Source: Nocardiopsis algeriensis
Lineage (GTDB): Bacteria > Actinomycetota > Actinomycetes > Streptosporangiales > Streptosporangiaceae
Direction: 5' to 3'
Assembly (NCBI RefSeq): GCF_014203695.1
Contig: NZ_JACHJO010000017.1
Location: forward strand, 1-37,051
Length of the DNA: 37,051 nucleotides
In this document: positions 21,430 to 28,640 of the stretch, piece by piece
How the letters are laid out: every line of letters starts with the position of its first letter
Position numbering within the stretch: position 1 is the stretch's first letter
Notes under the pieces: model-generated
The model's input: only the letters and a program-made list of their open reading frames with translations
Database searches by the model: none
Told to the model about the DNA's origin: nothing
Program-made: the position numbers and the translations under genes

Positions 21430-21822
21430 TCAGCGCGTTTCGGCTATGGCCTCGCGCAGAGCGGTCAGCCCAGCGATCTGGGCATCCAGCAGCTCGACCA
21501 GGTCGAGACCGCCGGTCACCAGCAGCAGACCCGCGCGGAGCACGGTGGTGGTGTAGCCCACCGCCTCCAGCGCAGGGGCCGGGGAGTCGACGTCGCGGGA
21601 GTACTGGAGCAGGACTCCGCCGCTGGTGGCGCACACCTTGTAGATGTGCGTGTCGCCGCAGAACATCGCTGCGATGGTGCGGATCTCCGCGGCCTGGGCG
21701 GTGGCGGTGACCGCCGCGCCGGGCGCGGGGACCTCGCGTTCCTCCTGCGGTCGGCGCCGGGGGTGCAGCACCATGGGGCGCCGCCGCTGCTGATCAGCAG
21801 TCTCGGTCGTGGTCATGGGCAT
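21430..21822 (-). CDS. Hypothetical transfer-region protein, 130 aa
   Basis: ATG at 21822 (or 21816) with GAGAGGGG upstream. The first 35 residues are basic and Pro-rich (RRRPMVLHPRRRPQEER); the remainder looks alpha/beta (GDTHIYKVCATSGGVLLQYS; TTTVLRAGLLLVTGGLDLVE; a C-terminal helix). Soluble, no motif recognised. Separate from the spd operon by a hairpin. Confidence 0.6.
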   Translation of the reverse strand: MPMTTTETADQQRRRPMVLHPRRRPQEEREVPAPGAAVTATAQAAEIRTIAAMFCGDTHIYKVCATSGGVLLQYSRDVDSPAPALEAVGYTTTVLRAGLLLVTGGLDLVELLDAQIAGLTALREAIAETR

Positions 21823-21857
21823 GGGTGTCCCCTCTCAGGTGGGTGTGGGTGTGCTGG

Positions 21858-22439
21858 TCAGGCAGCCAACACGGTGGTGTGGAGTGCGATCTGCCCGCGG
21901 GTGCGGGGAGCGGTCTGCAGTACCCGCAGGAGCACCTGGCGCGCCTCAGCGGGGGTGGTCCAGGCGGCGGTGATGCGGGAGGCCGCGGTGGCGCCGTCGA
22001 TCCCGGCGGCGGGGTCGTCCAGGACCTCGGCCAGGTCGGCGTGGACCTCGGCGGCCAGTTCCTCGGCGGCCGCGCGATCCTCGACCTCGGGCTCGTCCTG
22101 GGCCTGGTCGTCGCCGTGGGGATGGTGCGGGCTGATCCGGTTGGGCCCGTCGGGGGCGGTGTCCTCGGGATAGACCGTGACCTCGGGGTCGTAGACCGCG
22201 TTCGGGTTGGTCTGCGTCGGGGCCTCGGCCGAAGCTCCGGAGTCGCCCCAGATGGTGGCGATCATGTGTTCGCGGCCCGCGGTGAGCATCAGCTCGGCTG
22301 CCTTGCGGCCGCCGGCGGCCTCGATCGCGTGGGCGATCTCCCAGTCGTGGGTGGTGCTGCTGCTCTGACCGCGCAGGACGCGCACGATGTCGGCGCGGGT
22401 GGCGCCGGTGGCCTCGCTGATCTGCGCGATCGTGAGCAT
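21858..22439 (-). CDS. HTH protein at head of leftward transfer region, 193 aa
   Basis: ATG at 22439 with GGGAGG about 5 bases upstream. Residues 3-60 form a helix-turn-helix-like start (IAQISEATGATRADIVRVLR, later WEIAHAIEAAGG); the middle is Pro/Asp-rich and acidic, the C-terminus helical (AEEVHADLAEVLDD-like). It is first in the leftward block and diverges from the GntR gene at 22571, so it may regulate transfer genes. Family not recognised. Confidence 0.6.
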   Translation of the reverse strand: MLTIAQISEATGATRADIVRVLRGQSSSTTHDWEIAHAIEAAGGRKAAELMLTAGREHMIATIWGDSGASAEAPTQTNPNAVYDPEVTVYPEDTAPDGPNRISPHHPHGDDQAQDEPEVEDRAAAEELAAEVHADLAEVLDDPAAGIDGATAASRITAAWTTPAEARQVLLRVLQTAPRTRGQIALHTTVLAA

Positions 22440-22570
22440 GGTTCCTCCCAAAGAAGCGGGCTGCATGCCCTGCAACTGTGCTTGCATTTCCCAGGATGAG
22501 CGAGCACACTAGATATGTCAAGCAGGAAGAGCAACTGATTCTGAATGAGGTAGAGGAGTAGCCTCAGATC
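22440..22570. promoter_or_regulatory. Divergent promoter region, transfer block versus GntR gene
   Basis: On the minus strand TTGCTC (near 22530) and TAGTGT (near 22508) are 17 bp apart, and TTGACA overlaps between them. On the plus strand TTGCAT near 22483 faces AT-rich TAGATATG. Inverted words AAGCAGGAAGAGCAA are candidate GntR operators. Divergent layout with a small repressor is typical of kil/kor control in actinomycete plasmids. Confidence 0.45.
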
Positions 22571-22885
22571 ATGGCCAACACACCTGAGCAGCCCTACCTG
22601 AAGGTCCTCAATGCGCTCCGTAGCGCTGTCGACTCGGGGAGCCTCTCACCTGGGGACAAGTACCCGAGCATCAACGAACTGGTAAAGGAGCATGGCGTTG
22701 CACCTACAACTGCACGGCGCGCGCTCACGAAGCTCCAAGAAGCAGGGATCGCGGAGCCGCGCCACGGCATCGGCTGGTTCGTCACTGTGCCTCCTCCGCC
22801 TCAAGCCACCCTGGAAGAGCGTGTCGCCTCCCTCGAAGTCGAGGTCCGCGAACTGCGTGAACAACTGGACTCCAGGGTGTCGTGA
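22571..22885 (+). CDS. GntR-family repressor (KorA/TraR-like), 104 aa
   Basis: Residues 8-75 form a GntR winged helix: YLKVLNALRSAVDSGSLSPG, then YPSINELVKEHGVAPTTARR and ALTKLQEAGIAEPRHGIGWF. The C-terminus is only a short coiled coil (LEERVASLEVEVRELREQL), so it lacks the usual effector domain, as in small plasmid transfer repressors. It probably dimerises through the coil and represses the divergent transfer operon and itself. ATG at 22571; ribosome site weak (GAGGAG 10-15 bases upstream). Confidence 0.85.
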   Translation: MANTPEQPYLKVLNALRSAVDSGSLSPGDKYPSINELVKEHGVAPTTARRALTKLQEAGIAEPRHGIGWFVTVPPPPQATLEERVASLEVEVRELREQLDSRVS

Positions 22886-22980
22886 CCCATACAGAGCCCA
22901 CGAGAGGCAGCCAGGGGGCACCCAGATGCCCCCTAAATGCCACCTAGACAGAGCGAGCACAGCATGAGGAGCGTGGAGGC

Positions 22981-24213
22981 ATGAGCACCTCGATAGCCCC
23001 GTGGGCGCGGCGCATCAAGAAAGAGCGTGAACTTCGTGGCTGGACTCAGCGCGCATGCGTCGAGCGCCTGCGGTACGAGACCACCCGCGAACTCCCCGAG
23101 CAGAGCACCATGCTGGACCAATGGAAGCGCTGGGAAGCTGGCCGAGTGATGCCCAGCGCTGAATATCAGCGCATGATTGCCAGCCTCTTCGGCTCAGTGT
23201 CGGGCGCCTTCTTCGCCGCTCCTCGCAGCCCGCAGGAAGTCCTGGAAGCCGCCGCCCCTGGATCGGACACACCAGAGCTGCTCGCACGACTACGACGTTC
23301 CGCCGTGGACCAGGCGACCCTGGAGTCCCTACGGCTCACAGTGGATCGGCTCTGCTCGGACTACCCCGTGATCAACGCACACCAACTCCTGACCGAAGGC
23401 CGAGCCTGGCTGGCCCGACTGGCGGACCTCCTGGAGCTGCGGGTCAGCCTGACGCAGCACCGCGAGATCCTGTCCCTGGCAGGGATGCTCGCGCTCCTAG
23501 TGGGCTGCCTGGAGCAGGACATCGGTCGTAGCCCCGCAGCAGAAAGTACGCGGCAGTCCGCCCTGACCCTAGGCACGGAGGCCGGCAACACCAACGTCGT
23601 CGGCTGGGCACACGAGATGCGCTGCTGGTTTTCCCTGACCCAGGGCGATTACCGCACGGTCTTGACCTCTGCTGAGGCAGGCATCGAGGCGGCCGGAAAC
23701 CAGTCGGTAAGCGTGCAGCTCTACGCCCAGCAAGCAAAGGCCTGGGCGCGCATCGGTAACCAGCAACGAGTCGAGATCGCCCTCGACCGCGGCCGGGAGC
23801 TGCTGGAGAAGCTGCCACCCCCGATGGACCCGTCACACCACTTCGTCGTTGACCCGTCCAAGTACGACTTCTACGCGATGGACGTGCTCAGAAGGTCCGG
23901 CAACGACAAGCTCGCTGACGGCTTGGCCGACGAAGTCCTGTCCACGTCCACCGACTGGTCGGGGCGCCTGGTGGCACCCATGCGAGCTGCTGAGGCCTAC
24001 GTAACCAAGGGCGTGGTCGCGGCTCGCTCTGGAGACCTGGAAGGAGCCATCAGCTACGGCCGCCAGGCCTTAGACGGCACCCGACAATCCGTCCCGTCAC
24101 TGGTGATGGTCAGCCAGGAGCTAGGACAGGTACTCACCGAGCAGTACAAGAACGAGCAGGAAGCACAGGACTACATCGAAGAACTGCGGTCTCTCGCAGA
24201 GCGTGTTGCGTGA
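22981..24213 (+). CDS. XRE-type HTH regulator with TPR-like C-terminus, 410 aa
   Basis: ATG at 22981 with GGAGG just upstream. Residues 8-75 form an HTH (WARRIKKERELRGWTQRACV, then MLDQWKRWEAGRVMPSAEYQ), followed by about 300 helical residues with TPR-like repeats (GWAHEMRCWFSLTQGDYRTV; YAQQAKAWARIGNQQRVEIA; AYVTKGVVAARSGDLEGAIS). This architecture is very common in Streptomyces and relatives and serves as a signal-dependent regulator (some respond to peptides or butyrolactone-linked cues). It may control replication or transfer from its place between the GntR gene and rep1. Ends with a terminator. Confidence 0.82.
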   Translation: MSTSIAPWARRIKKERELRGWTQRACVERLRYETTRELPEQSTMLDQWKRWEAGRVMPSAEYQRMIASLFGSVSGAFFAAPRSPQEVLEAAAPGSDTPELLARLRRSAVDQATLESLRLTVDRLCSDYPVINAHQLLTEGRAWLARLADLLELRVSLTQHREILSLAGMLALLVGCLEQDIGRSPAAESTRQSALTLGTEAGNTNVVGWAHEMRCWFSLTQGDYRTVLTSAEAGIEAAGNQSVSVQLYAQQAKAWARIGNQQRVEIALDRGRELLEKLPPPMDPSHHFVVDPSKYDFYAMDVLRRSGNDKLADGLADEVLSTSTDWSGRLVAPMRAAEAYVTKGVVAARSGDLEGAISYGRQALDGTRQSVPSLVMVSQELGQVLTEQYKNEQEAQDYIEELRSLAERVA

Positions 24214-24220
24214 AGCAGAC

Positions 24221-24249
24221 GGGCCTGGACGGTTCGCCGATCCAGGCCC
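24221..24249 (+). terminator. Terminator after HTH/TPR regulator
   Basis: GGGCCTGGA and TCCAGGCCC around an 11-nt loop, followed by TTT, 7 bp after the stop. Confidence 0.75.
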
Positions 24250-24325
24250 TTTCAGGCATCGCAGATGGCCGAAACGGCCTCCGAGCGCCACAAGCTCTAA
24301 GTTCAATGGCATTACCCAAGTAAAA

Positions 24326-24461
24326 AGGCGGGGCACTGGTGCCAGCCAGGTCCCCGCCTCCGCAGATGAGACTGGTCGATGCCACGACCAGGACACTCTC
24401 ACCCAAACGCTGTAGGTCCATCGTACCCACTGGGTGCGACTGAGCCACATGTGAGTGTCCT
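24326..24461 (+). promoter_or_regulatory. rep1 leader: hairpin, nested inverted repeats
   Basis: AGGCGGGG/CCCCGCCT (24326-24359) is a hairpin. AGGACACTCTCAC (24390-24402) is inverted at 24451-24461 (GTGAGTGTCCT) with the palindrome ACCCA-C-TGGGT (24425-24435) between them. The whole 280-bp gap before rep1 has no gene; these nested repeats look like an operator or a structured leader controlling initiator synthesis. Confidence 0.45.
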
Positions 24462-24493
24462 GACGTTGCGGTGTCGGCCTAGAAGGCAGACCC

Positions 24494-25459
24494 GTGAGCA
24501 TCCAGCACATGCAGATGGTCTTCGATGCCGAAGGCCTCTCCCCCCGCGAGAAGTGCGTCCTTCTCGCGTACTGCAACTACACCGACGCCCACGGCTATGT
24601 GTGGGCAGGTGTCCCTCGCGTCAGCGACGACACCGGAGCCTCTGAAAGCACCGTCAAGCGCGTGCGCAAGGAACTCCAGGAGCGCGGCCTGCTCGCCACT
24701 AAGCGCCGGGTGGACCCTCGCACTGGGCGGTCCACGTCGAACATCACGAGGATCAACCTCGATCTCCTTGCGTCCATGAAGCGAGCCCCGCGTGAGTACG
24801 ACGACAACGTCATCGAGGAGCTGACTTTCGAGGCCGAAGAGACACCCTCTAAAAGCGCCTCTGACCTGCGGATAGGTCAATCTGACCCCGCCTCTGACCT
24901 GCGGATAGGTCAATCTGACCCCGGACCCGGGGTCAATCTGACCTCACCAGAGGGCGAGGTCAATCTGACCCCTAATTCATCAGATGAACCGTCAGGTTCA
25001 TCCTCCTCAGGAGGTAGGCCGGCCAAGGAGGACGAGGAGGAGTCGCCTTCGGCTAAAAACACCTCCCCGCCGCGCGGGGTACAGCCCACAGACCTAATCC
25101 AGGACCTCACGGACGCCACCGCAGACGAGGCGCTCGCTCTGTGGGAGAACATCCGCCCAGACGTGAAGAAGACTCCAGGTGGCCTGATTCGCCACATGGC
25201 TGAGAACGGGGACCTGGCCTATCGACTCGGTGAGATCCGCCGTCAGCGTGCGTCTCAGGTGCGTGCAGCGGCATCTCAGGCCGCCGGGCCGGACCCGGTC
25301 TGTGGTGAGCACCGCGAACCGGTGCCCTGCGAGGCGTGCGCCGGGCTGCCGCCGCTGCAGCAGAAGCAGCTGCTGCGACGGTTCGGTCCCATGCGCCGTC
25401 CGGACCTGGCCGCGCACGTGGCGCCGGCCCCCGCCTCGACCGCTTCGGTCGGGGTCTGA
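24494..25459 (+). CDS. rep1: Replication initiator, Rep1-like with internal iterons, 321 aa
   Basis: GTG at 24494 with AAGG about 8 bases upstream. Residues 15-95 are a winged helix of the kind found in phage-like initiators (LSPREKCVLLAYCNYTDAHG, then VSDDTGASESTVKRVRKELQ and ERGLLATKRR). The middle (about 115-165) is low complexity because iterons are embedded there (SDLRIGQSDP twice, VNLT twice). The C-terminus has a DnaD/helicase-loader-like helical part (ATADEALALWENIRPDVKKT) and a C-rich segment (CGEHREPVPCEACAGLPPLQ). Gene order, internal iterons and the following dnaB match the rep1-rep2 pair of Streptomyces plasmid pSLA2 and relatives, where Rep1 binds its own gene. Confidence 0.78.
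   Translation: MSIQHMQMVFDAEGLSPREKCVLLAYCNYTDAHGYVWAGVPRVSDDTGASESTVKRVRKELQERGLLATKRRVDPRTGRSTSNITRINLDLLASMKRAPREYDDNVIEELTFEAEETPSKSASDLRIGQSDPASDLRIGQSDPGPGVNLTSPEGEVNLTPNSSDEPSGSSSSGGRPAKEDEEESPSAKNTSPPRGVQPTDLIQDLTDATADEALALWENIRPDVKKTPGGLIRHMAENGDLAYRLGEIRRQRASQVRAAASQAAGPDPVCGEHREPVPCEACAGLPPLQQKQLLRRFGPMRRPDLAAHVAPAPASTASVGV
24857..25002. other. Predicted replication origin: iterons inside rep1
   Basis: Two perfect tandem 33-bp repeats (24857-24889 and 24890-24922) are followed by two more copies of the core GGTCAATCTGACC. Cores start at 24875, 24908, 24931 and 24958. The core is itself a palindrome (GGTCA-ATC-TGACC). A further perfect inverted repeat GATGAACC-GTCA-GGTTCATC lies at 24983-25002, next to a local AT-rich stretch (CCTAATTCATC). 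This is a lambda-O-like layout: initiator sites within the initiator gene. Confidence 0.75.
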
Positions 25460-25474
25460 CCCTTCCACGAAAAC

Positions 25475-25511
25475 GGCGGCGGGCCCGGTTGGTAGCCGAG
25501 GGCCCGCCGCC
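25475..25511 (+). terminator. Hairpin between rep1 and dnaB
   Basis: GGCGGCGGGCCC/GGGCCCGCCGCC, 12-bp perfect stem with a 13-nt loop, in the 88-bp gap. It may attenuate transcription from rep1 into the helicase gene. Confidence 0.6.
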
Positions 25512-25547
25512 CGCTCACCCCTTGCATAGAGATGGAGCCCTTTCATC

Positions 25548-26870
25548 ATGACCGACGAAACCCGCGTACCTCCACACGACATCCAGGCTGAGCAGAGCGT
25601 GCTCGGCGGCATGATGCTCGACGCCGACGCAGCCGTGACCGTCATGGGCATGCTCACCGCCGACCACTTCTACCGGCCCGCTCACCAGATCATCTACGCC
25701 GCGATCTGTGCCCTGACCAACCGCGGCGAGCCCTGCGACGCCATCGCGGTCAACGCCGAGCTGACCAAGCGCGGCGAGGCCACCCGGGCGGGCGGTGCTC
25801 TCTACCTGCACACCCTGACCGAGACCATCCCCACCGCGGCCAACACCGGCTACTACGCCAAGATCGTCTCCGACCAGGCCCTGCTGCGCCGCCTGGTCGA
25901 GGTGGGCACTCGGGCCGCCCAGCTCGGCTACACCGGTCAAGGTGACCCTGTCGACCTGGTCGATGCGGTTCAGGCCCAGATGCTGGCCATCACCGAAACC
26001 CAGACCAAGGAAGACGACCCCCTGCCCGCCGACTACATGCCCCGCGCCCTGGACCGCATCCAGCAACGGGCGACCAGGGGCGGGGGCCTGCAGGGCCTGC
26101 CCACGGGTTTCGCCGACTTCGACGCGCTCACCAACGGATTGCTGGCCAAGCAGATGGTGGTCATCGGGGCCCGGCCGTCGGTGGGCAAGACAACCCTGGC
26201 CCTGGACTGGGCCCGCCAGGCCGCGATTCGGGCCGGGGCCCCGGTGGCGTTCTTCTCCCTGGAGATGGGGGAGGAGGAGATCACCGACCGGCTGCTCTCG
26301 GCCGAGGCCAGGGTGCCGCTGCACACCATCAAGTCCGGGCTGGTCGACGACGCCCAGTGGCACCGGATGTCGCAGGTGCTGCCCTCGATCACCGACTCGC
26401 AGCTGGTCATCAAGACCGGGATCAGCCAGCTCGCGCAGATCCGGGCCGCGTGCCGGCGGATGAAGCGCTCGCTGGGGCTGCGGATGGTGGTGATCGATTA
26501 TTTGCAGCTGGTGACCACCGACGGCCGCTACGACAACAAGAACGCCGAGGTCACCGAGATCTCCCGGGCCCTGAAGCTGCTGGCTGTGGAGCTGGACGTG
26601 ACAGTGGTGGCGCTGTCCCAGCTCAACCGCAAGAGTGAGGAGCGGGCGGACAAGAAGCCGCAGATGTCGGATCTGCGCGAGTCCGGGGCGATCGAGCAGG
26701 ACGCCGACCTGGTGGTCCTGCTGCACCGCGAGGACGTGCACGACAAGGACTCCCCGCGGGCGGGGGAGGCGGACCTGCTGCTGGTCAAGCACCGCAACGG
26801 ACCTACCGCCGAGGTGACCGTGGCCTTCAAGGGCCACTACGCCCAGTTCGCGGACCTGCCTCCGGGGTGA
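25548..26870 (+). CDS. rep2: Replicative DNA helicase, DnaB-like (Rep2), 440 aa
   Basis: Complete DnaB-family hexameric helicase. N-terminal primase-interaction domain (residues 8-110, PHDIQAEQSVLGGMMLDADA, then TADHFYRPAHQIIYAAICAL), a linker, and the RecA-like motor (about 180-440): Walker A VIGARPSVGKTTLA (205-218), FFSLEMGEEE (Walker-A-linked catalytic E region, 235-244), Walker B MVVIDYLQLV (313-322), ALSQLNRKSE sensor (355-364), the DLRESGAIEQDAD segment (375-387) and the arginine-finger-like LLVKHRNGPT (411-420). Length is normal for DnaB (about 440-470). Encoded right after Rep1, it should be loaded at the rep1 iterons to start theta replication. ATG at 25548; ribosome site weak. Confidence 0.93.
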   Translation: MTDETRVPPHDIQAEQSVLGGMMLDADAAVTVMGMLTADHFYRPAHQIIYAAICALTNRGEPCDAIAVNAELTKRGEATRAGGALYLHTLTETIPTAANTGYYAKIVSDQALLRRLVEVGTRAAQLGYTGQGDPVDLVDAVQAQMLAITETQTKEDDPLPADYMPRALDRIQQRATRGGGLQGLPTGFADFDALTNGLLAKQMVVIGARPSVGKTTLALDWARQAAIRAGAPVAFFSLEMGEEEITDRLLSAEARVPLHTIKSGLVDDAQWHRMSQVLPSITDSQLVIKTGISQLAQIRAACRRMKRSLGLRMVVIDYLQLVTTDGRYDNKNAEVTEISRALKLLAVELDVTVVALSQLNRKSEERADKKPQMSDLRESGAIEQDADLVVLLHREDVHDKDSPRAGEADLLLVKHRNGPTAEVTVAFKGHYAQFADLPPG

Positions 26871-26885
26871 ACCTCGACGAACCAC

Positions 26886-26918
26886 GCGGCCCCGCACCAC
26901 GTGCTGGTGCGGGGCCGC
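26886..26918 (+). terminator. Terminator after dnaB
   Basis: GCGGCCCCGCACCA/TGGTGCGGGGCCGC, perfect 14-bp stem, 5-nt loop. Confidence 0.85.
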
Positions 26919-26997
26919 TGTGTGCAGCGAAACAGAAAGCCGGCCCCCACTGTCTGTGCTTGAGTGGCCCTCCACCCCCACGAGAAGGAGATTGCCG

Positions 26998-27141
26998 GTG
27001 AGTGCTTCCGAAGACCACTTCGAACACATCGGTGACGACCACATGTCGGCCGAGGAGACCCGCGCCTGGATGGCCGAGAACACAGGGCCCAAAGGAGGCC
27101 GCTACTACAAGCGCTGCCAGCGCTGTGCCCCAACCCCGTGA
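26998..27141 (+). CDS. Small acidic protein, 47 aa
   Basis: GTG at 26998 with AAGGAG about 8 bases upstream. MSASEDHFEHIGDDHMSAEE is very acidic and the C-terminus (GGRYYKRCQRCAPTP) has a C-x-x-C preceded by basic residues, so it may be a nucleic-acid or zinc-binding micro-protein. Monocistronic after the dnaB terminator. 27142-27347 contains no gene but has a TAGAGT -10-like element near 27240. Confidence 0.5.
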   Translation: MSASEDHFEHIGDDHMSAEETRAWMAENTGPKGGRYYKRCQRCAPTP

Positions 27142-27347
27142 GGTCTCTGTAACAACCTGTTGCCTTTACGCCGTAAAAATGGGCTGGTGTTTCTATCGCT
27201 GAGGGACTCAACACACCAGGTCGCCGTCGGGGTGCGGGCTAGAGTGAGGGTCCCGGCCCCCCGGGGGCAGTCAGGGGAATACACCCCCAGAAGCAGCACC
27301 TCTTATGGGAACCTGGGATTCCCTTCCGCCCCCTTCGGAGGTGATCA

Positions 27348-28559
27348 GTGCCCCGGATCGAACTTGAGCTCTACACCGACGACCCTGCCTGGGCCGCCGC
27401 ACTGCGCTCTTACTGGACTTTGAACGAAGATGGCCACGGCTGGGCTCAAACGGTGGCAGAGGTTCGTGCGCAACATCAGCTGACGTCCCCGGAGATGACA
27501 CAGCTCGTCCGGACCTGCGGAAGCGCACGCCTGACCGACATCACCTGTTCCAAATGCGGTGAGAGCTGGACCGTCGCTAACCGCACCGAGTACGCCGAGG
27601 TTCTGCGCGCCGATAACGGAGTCTGTGAAAGCTGCCATGCCCTGGCACAGGCGGCCCGCCTGCAAGCAGCGAAAGAACGCAAACAACACCAGCGGTCCCG
27701 CTTGATCGAGACCTTCCCTACCAACACTCACGACCAGCCATCCGTGGAGGAACTTTCCCTGTTCCAAGCCATCGGGTTGCATACGCTCTTCAGCGATCCC
27801 GCAGTCGAAGACTCCGGCATGACCACCCCCACCCGCGGCTGGCCCAAGGAGCGCCCCTGGTGTCCGGGCAGCCTCCTGCTCGACTATGAGCGCCGCCTCA
27901 TCCACTCCAACCCGGCCACGATCTTCGCCCACCACGACTCTCACATCGACGCCTTCGTCTGGGAGGACGACGCACCCACCGGCAGTTTCTACCTCGGCAA
28001 CATCAGCTACTACCTGATCGGACCTCAGCCTGACCCAGCCGAGCGCAGCCCTCAACTTCTCCAAGACCTCAACCGCGTCTTCCGTCAAGGCCCCTGGCCA
28101 GCCACTTGGCTGGAACAGTGGCGCCCCCTATGGGAGGAGCTGACCCTTGCCTATGCATCGGCCTACCTCGACATGAAGCTCAGGGAACACCACCTGGAGA
28201 TGAAGCAGGGTGAGGGGACTTTGACCGCCCTGCAGGATGCATTGGCCACCTTCAGCCTGGGCCAGGTCTTCAACCTCATCTACCGGGCCACCCGGGACTC
28301 GGCTGCCTATTACCAGCGGGGCGGCATCACCAAGCGCCAGGCCGCCAACAGCACGGTCGGGCGCATCAGCGGTAGTGCCGACCGAGTCCGCGCCAACGGC
28401 TGGGACATCAAGTCCTTCAACCTGCCCTGGAACCTGCCCTTGACGGCCTTTGGCGAGGTCTTCTTCTACAAGGTCATGTGGCAAGCCGACATGATCCATG
28501 CTCTCATCGATGAGGTACGAGTTCCCGCCCACGCGGTCGAACCCGTCGCTGAGGAATGA
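27348..28559 (+). CDS. Zinc-ribbon protein of unknown function, 403 aa
   Basis: GTG at 27348 has an exceptional ribosome site, GGAGGTGATC, matching the 16S 3' end over 10 bases. Residues about 66-100 contain a zinc ribbon (CSKCGESW ... GVCESCHAL). The rest is long and mainly helical with Trp-rich parts (FNLIYRATRDSAAYYQRGG; TKRQAANSTVGRI); no enzyme motif recognised. Strong translation signals and a convergent neighbour (CoiA-like gene, stop 28615) set it apart as an accessory gene; a partition-type palindrome lies between the two stops. Confidence 0.6.
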   Translation: MPRIELELYTDDPAWAAALRSYWTLNEDGHGWAQTVAEVRAQHQLTSPEMTQLVRTCGSARLTDITCSKCGESWTVANRTEYAEVLRADNGVCESCHALAQAARLQAAKERKQHQRSRLIETFPTNTHDQPSVEELSLFQAIGLHTLFSDPAVEDSGMTTPTRGWPKERPWCPGSLLLDYERRLIHSNPATIFAHHDSHIDAFVWEDDAPTGSFYLGNISYYLIGPQPDPAERSPQLLQDLNRVFRQGPWPATWLEQWRPLWEELTLAYASAYLDMKLREHHLEMKQGEGTLTALQDALATFSLGQVFNLIYRATRDSAAYYQRGGITKRQAANSTVGRISGSADRVRANGWDIKSFNLPWNLPLTAFGEVFFYKVMWQADMIHALIDEVRVPAHAVEPVAEE

Positions 28560-28593
28560 GAGCACCACTCCCGGTGCACCCCTGCGAACTGAA

Positions 28594-28640
28594 GTGATAC
28601 GCCTCGCAAGCGTGCTACGAGTGCGAGAGGGGCGTGTATG
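28594..28640. repeat. Degenerate copy of the GTGATACGCCTCGCA palindrome
   Basis: Left arm GTGATACGCCTCGCA is intact (28594-28608); the right arm is degenerate (GTGCGAGAGGGGCGTG). Core TCGCAAGCGTGCTA (28604-28617) is one base off the partition-type 14-mer. Sits between convergent stops at 28559 and 28615. Confidence 0.45.
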
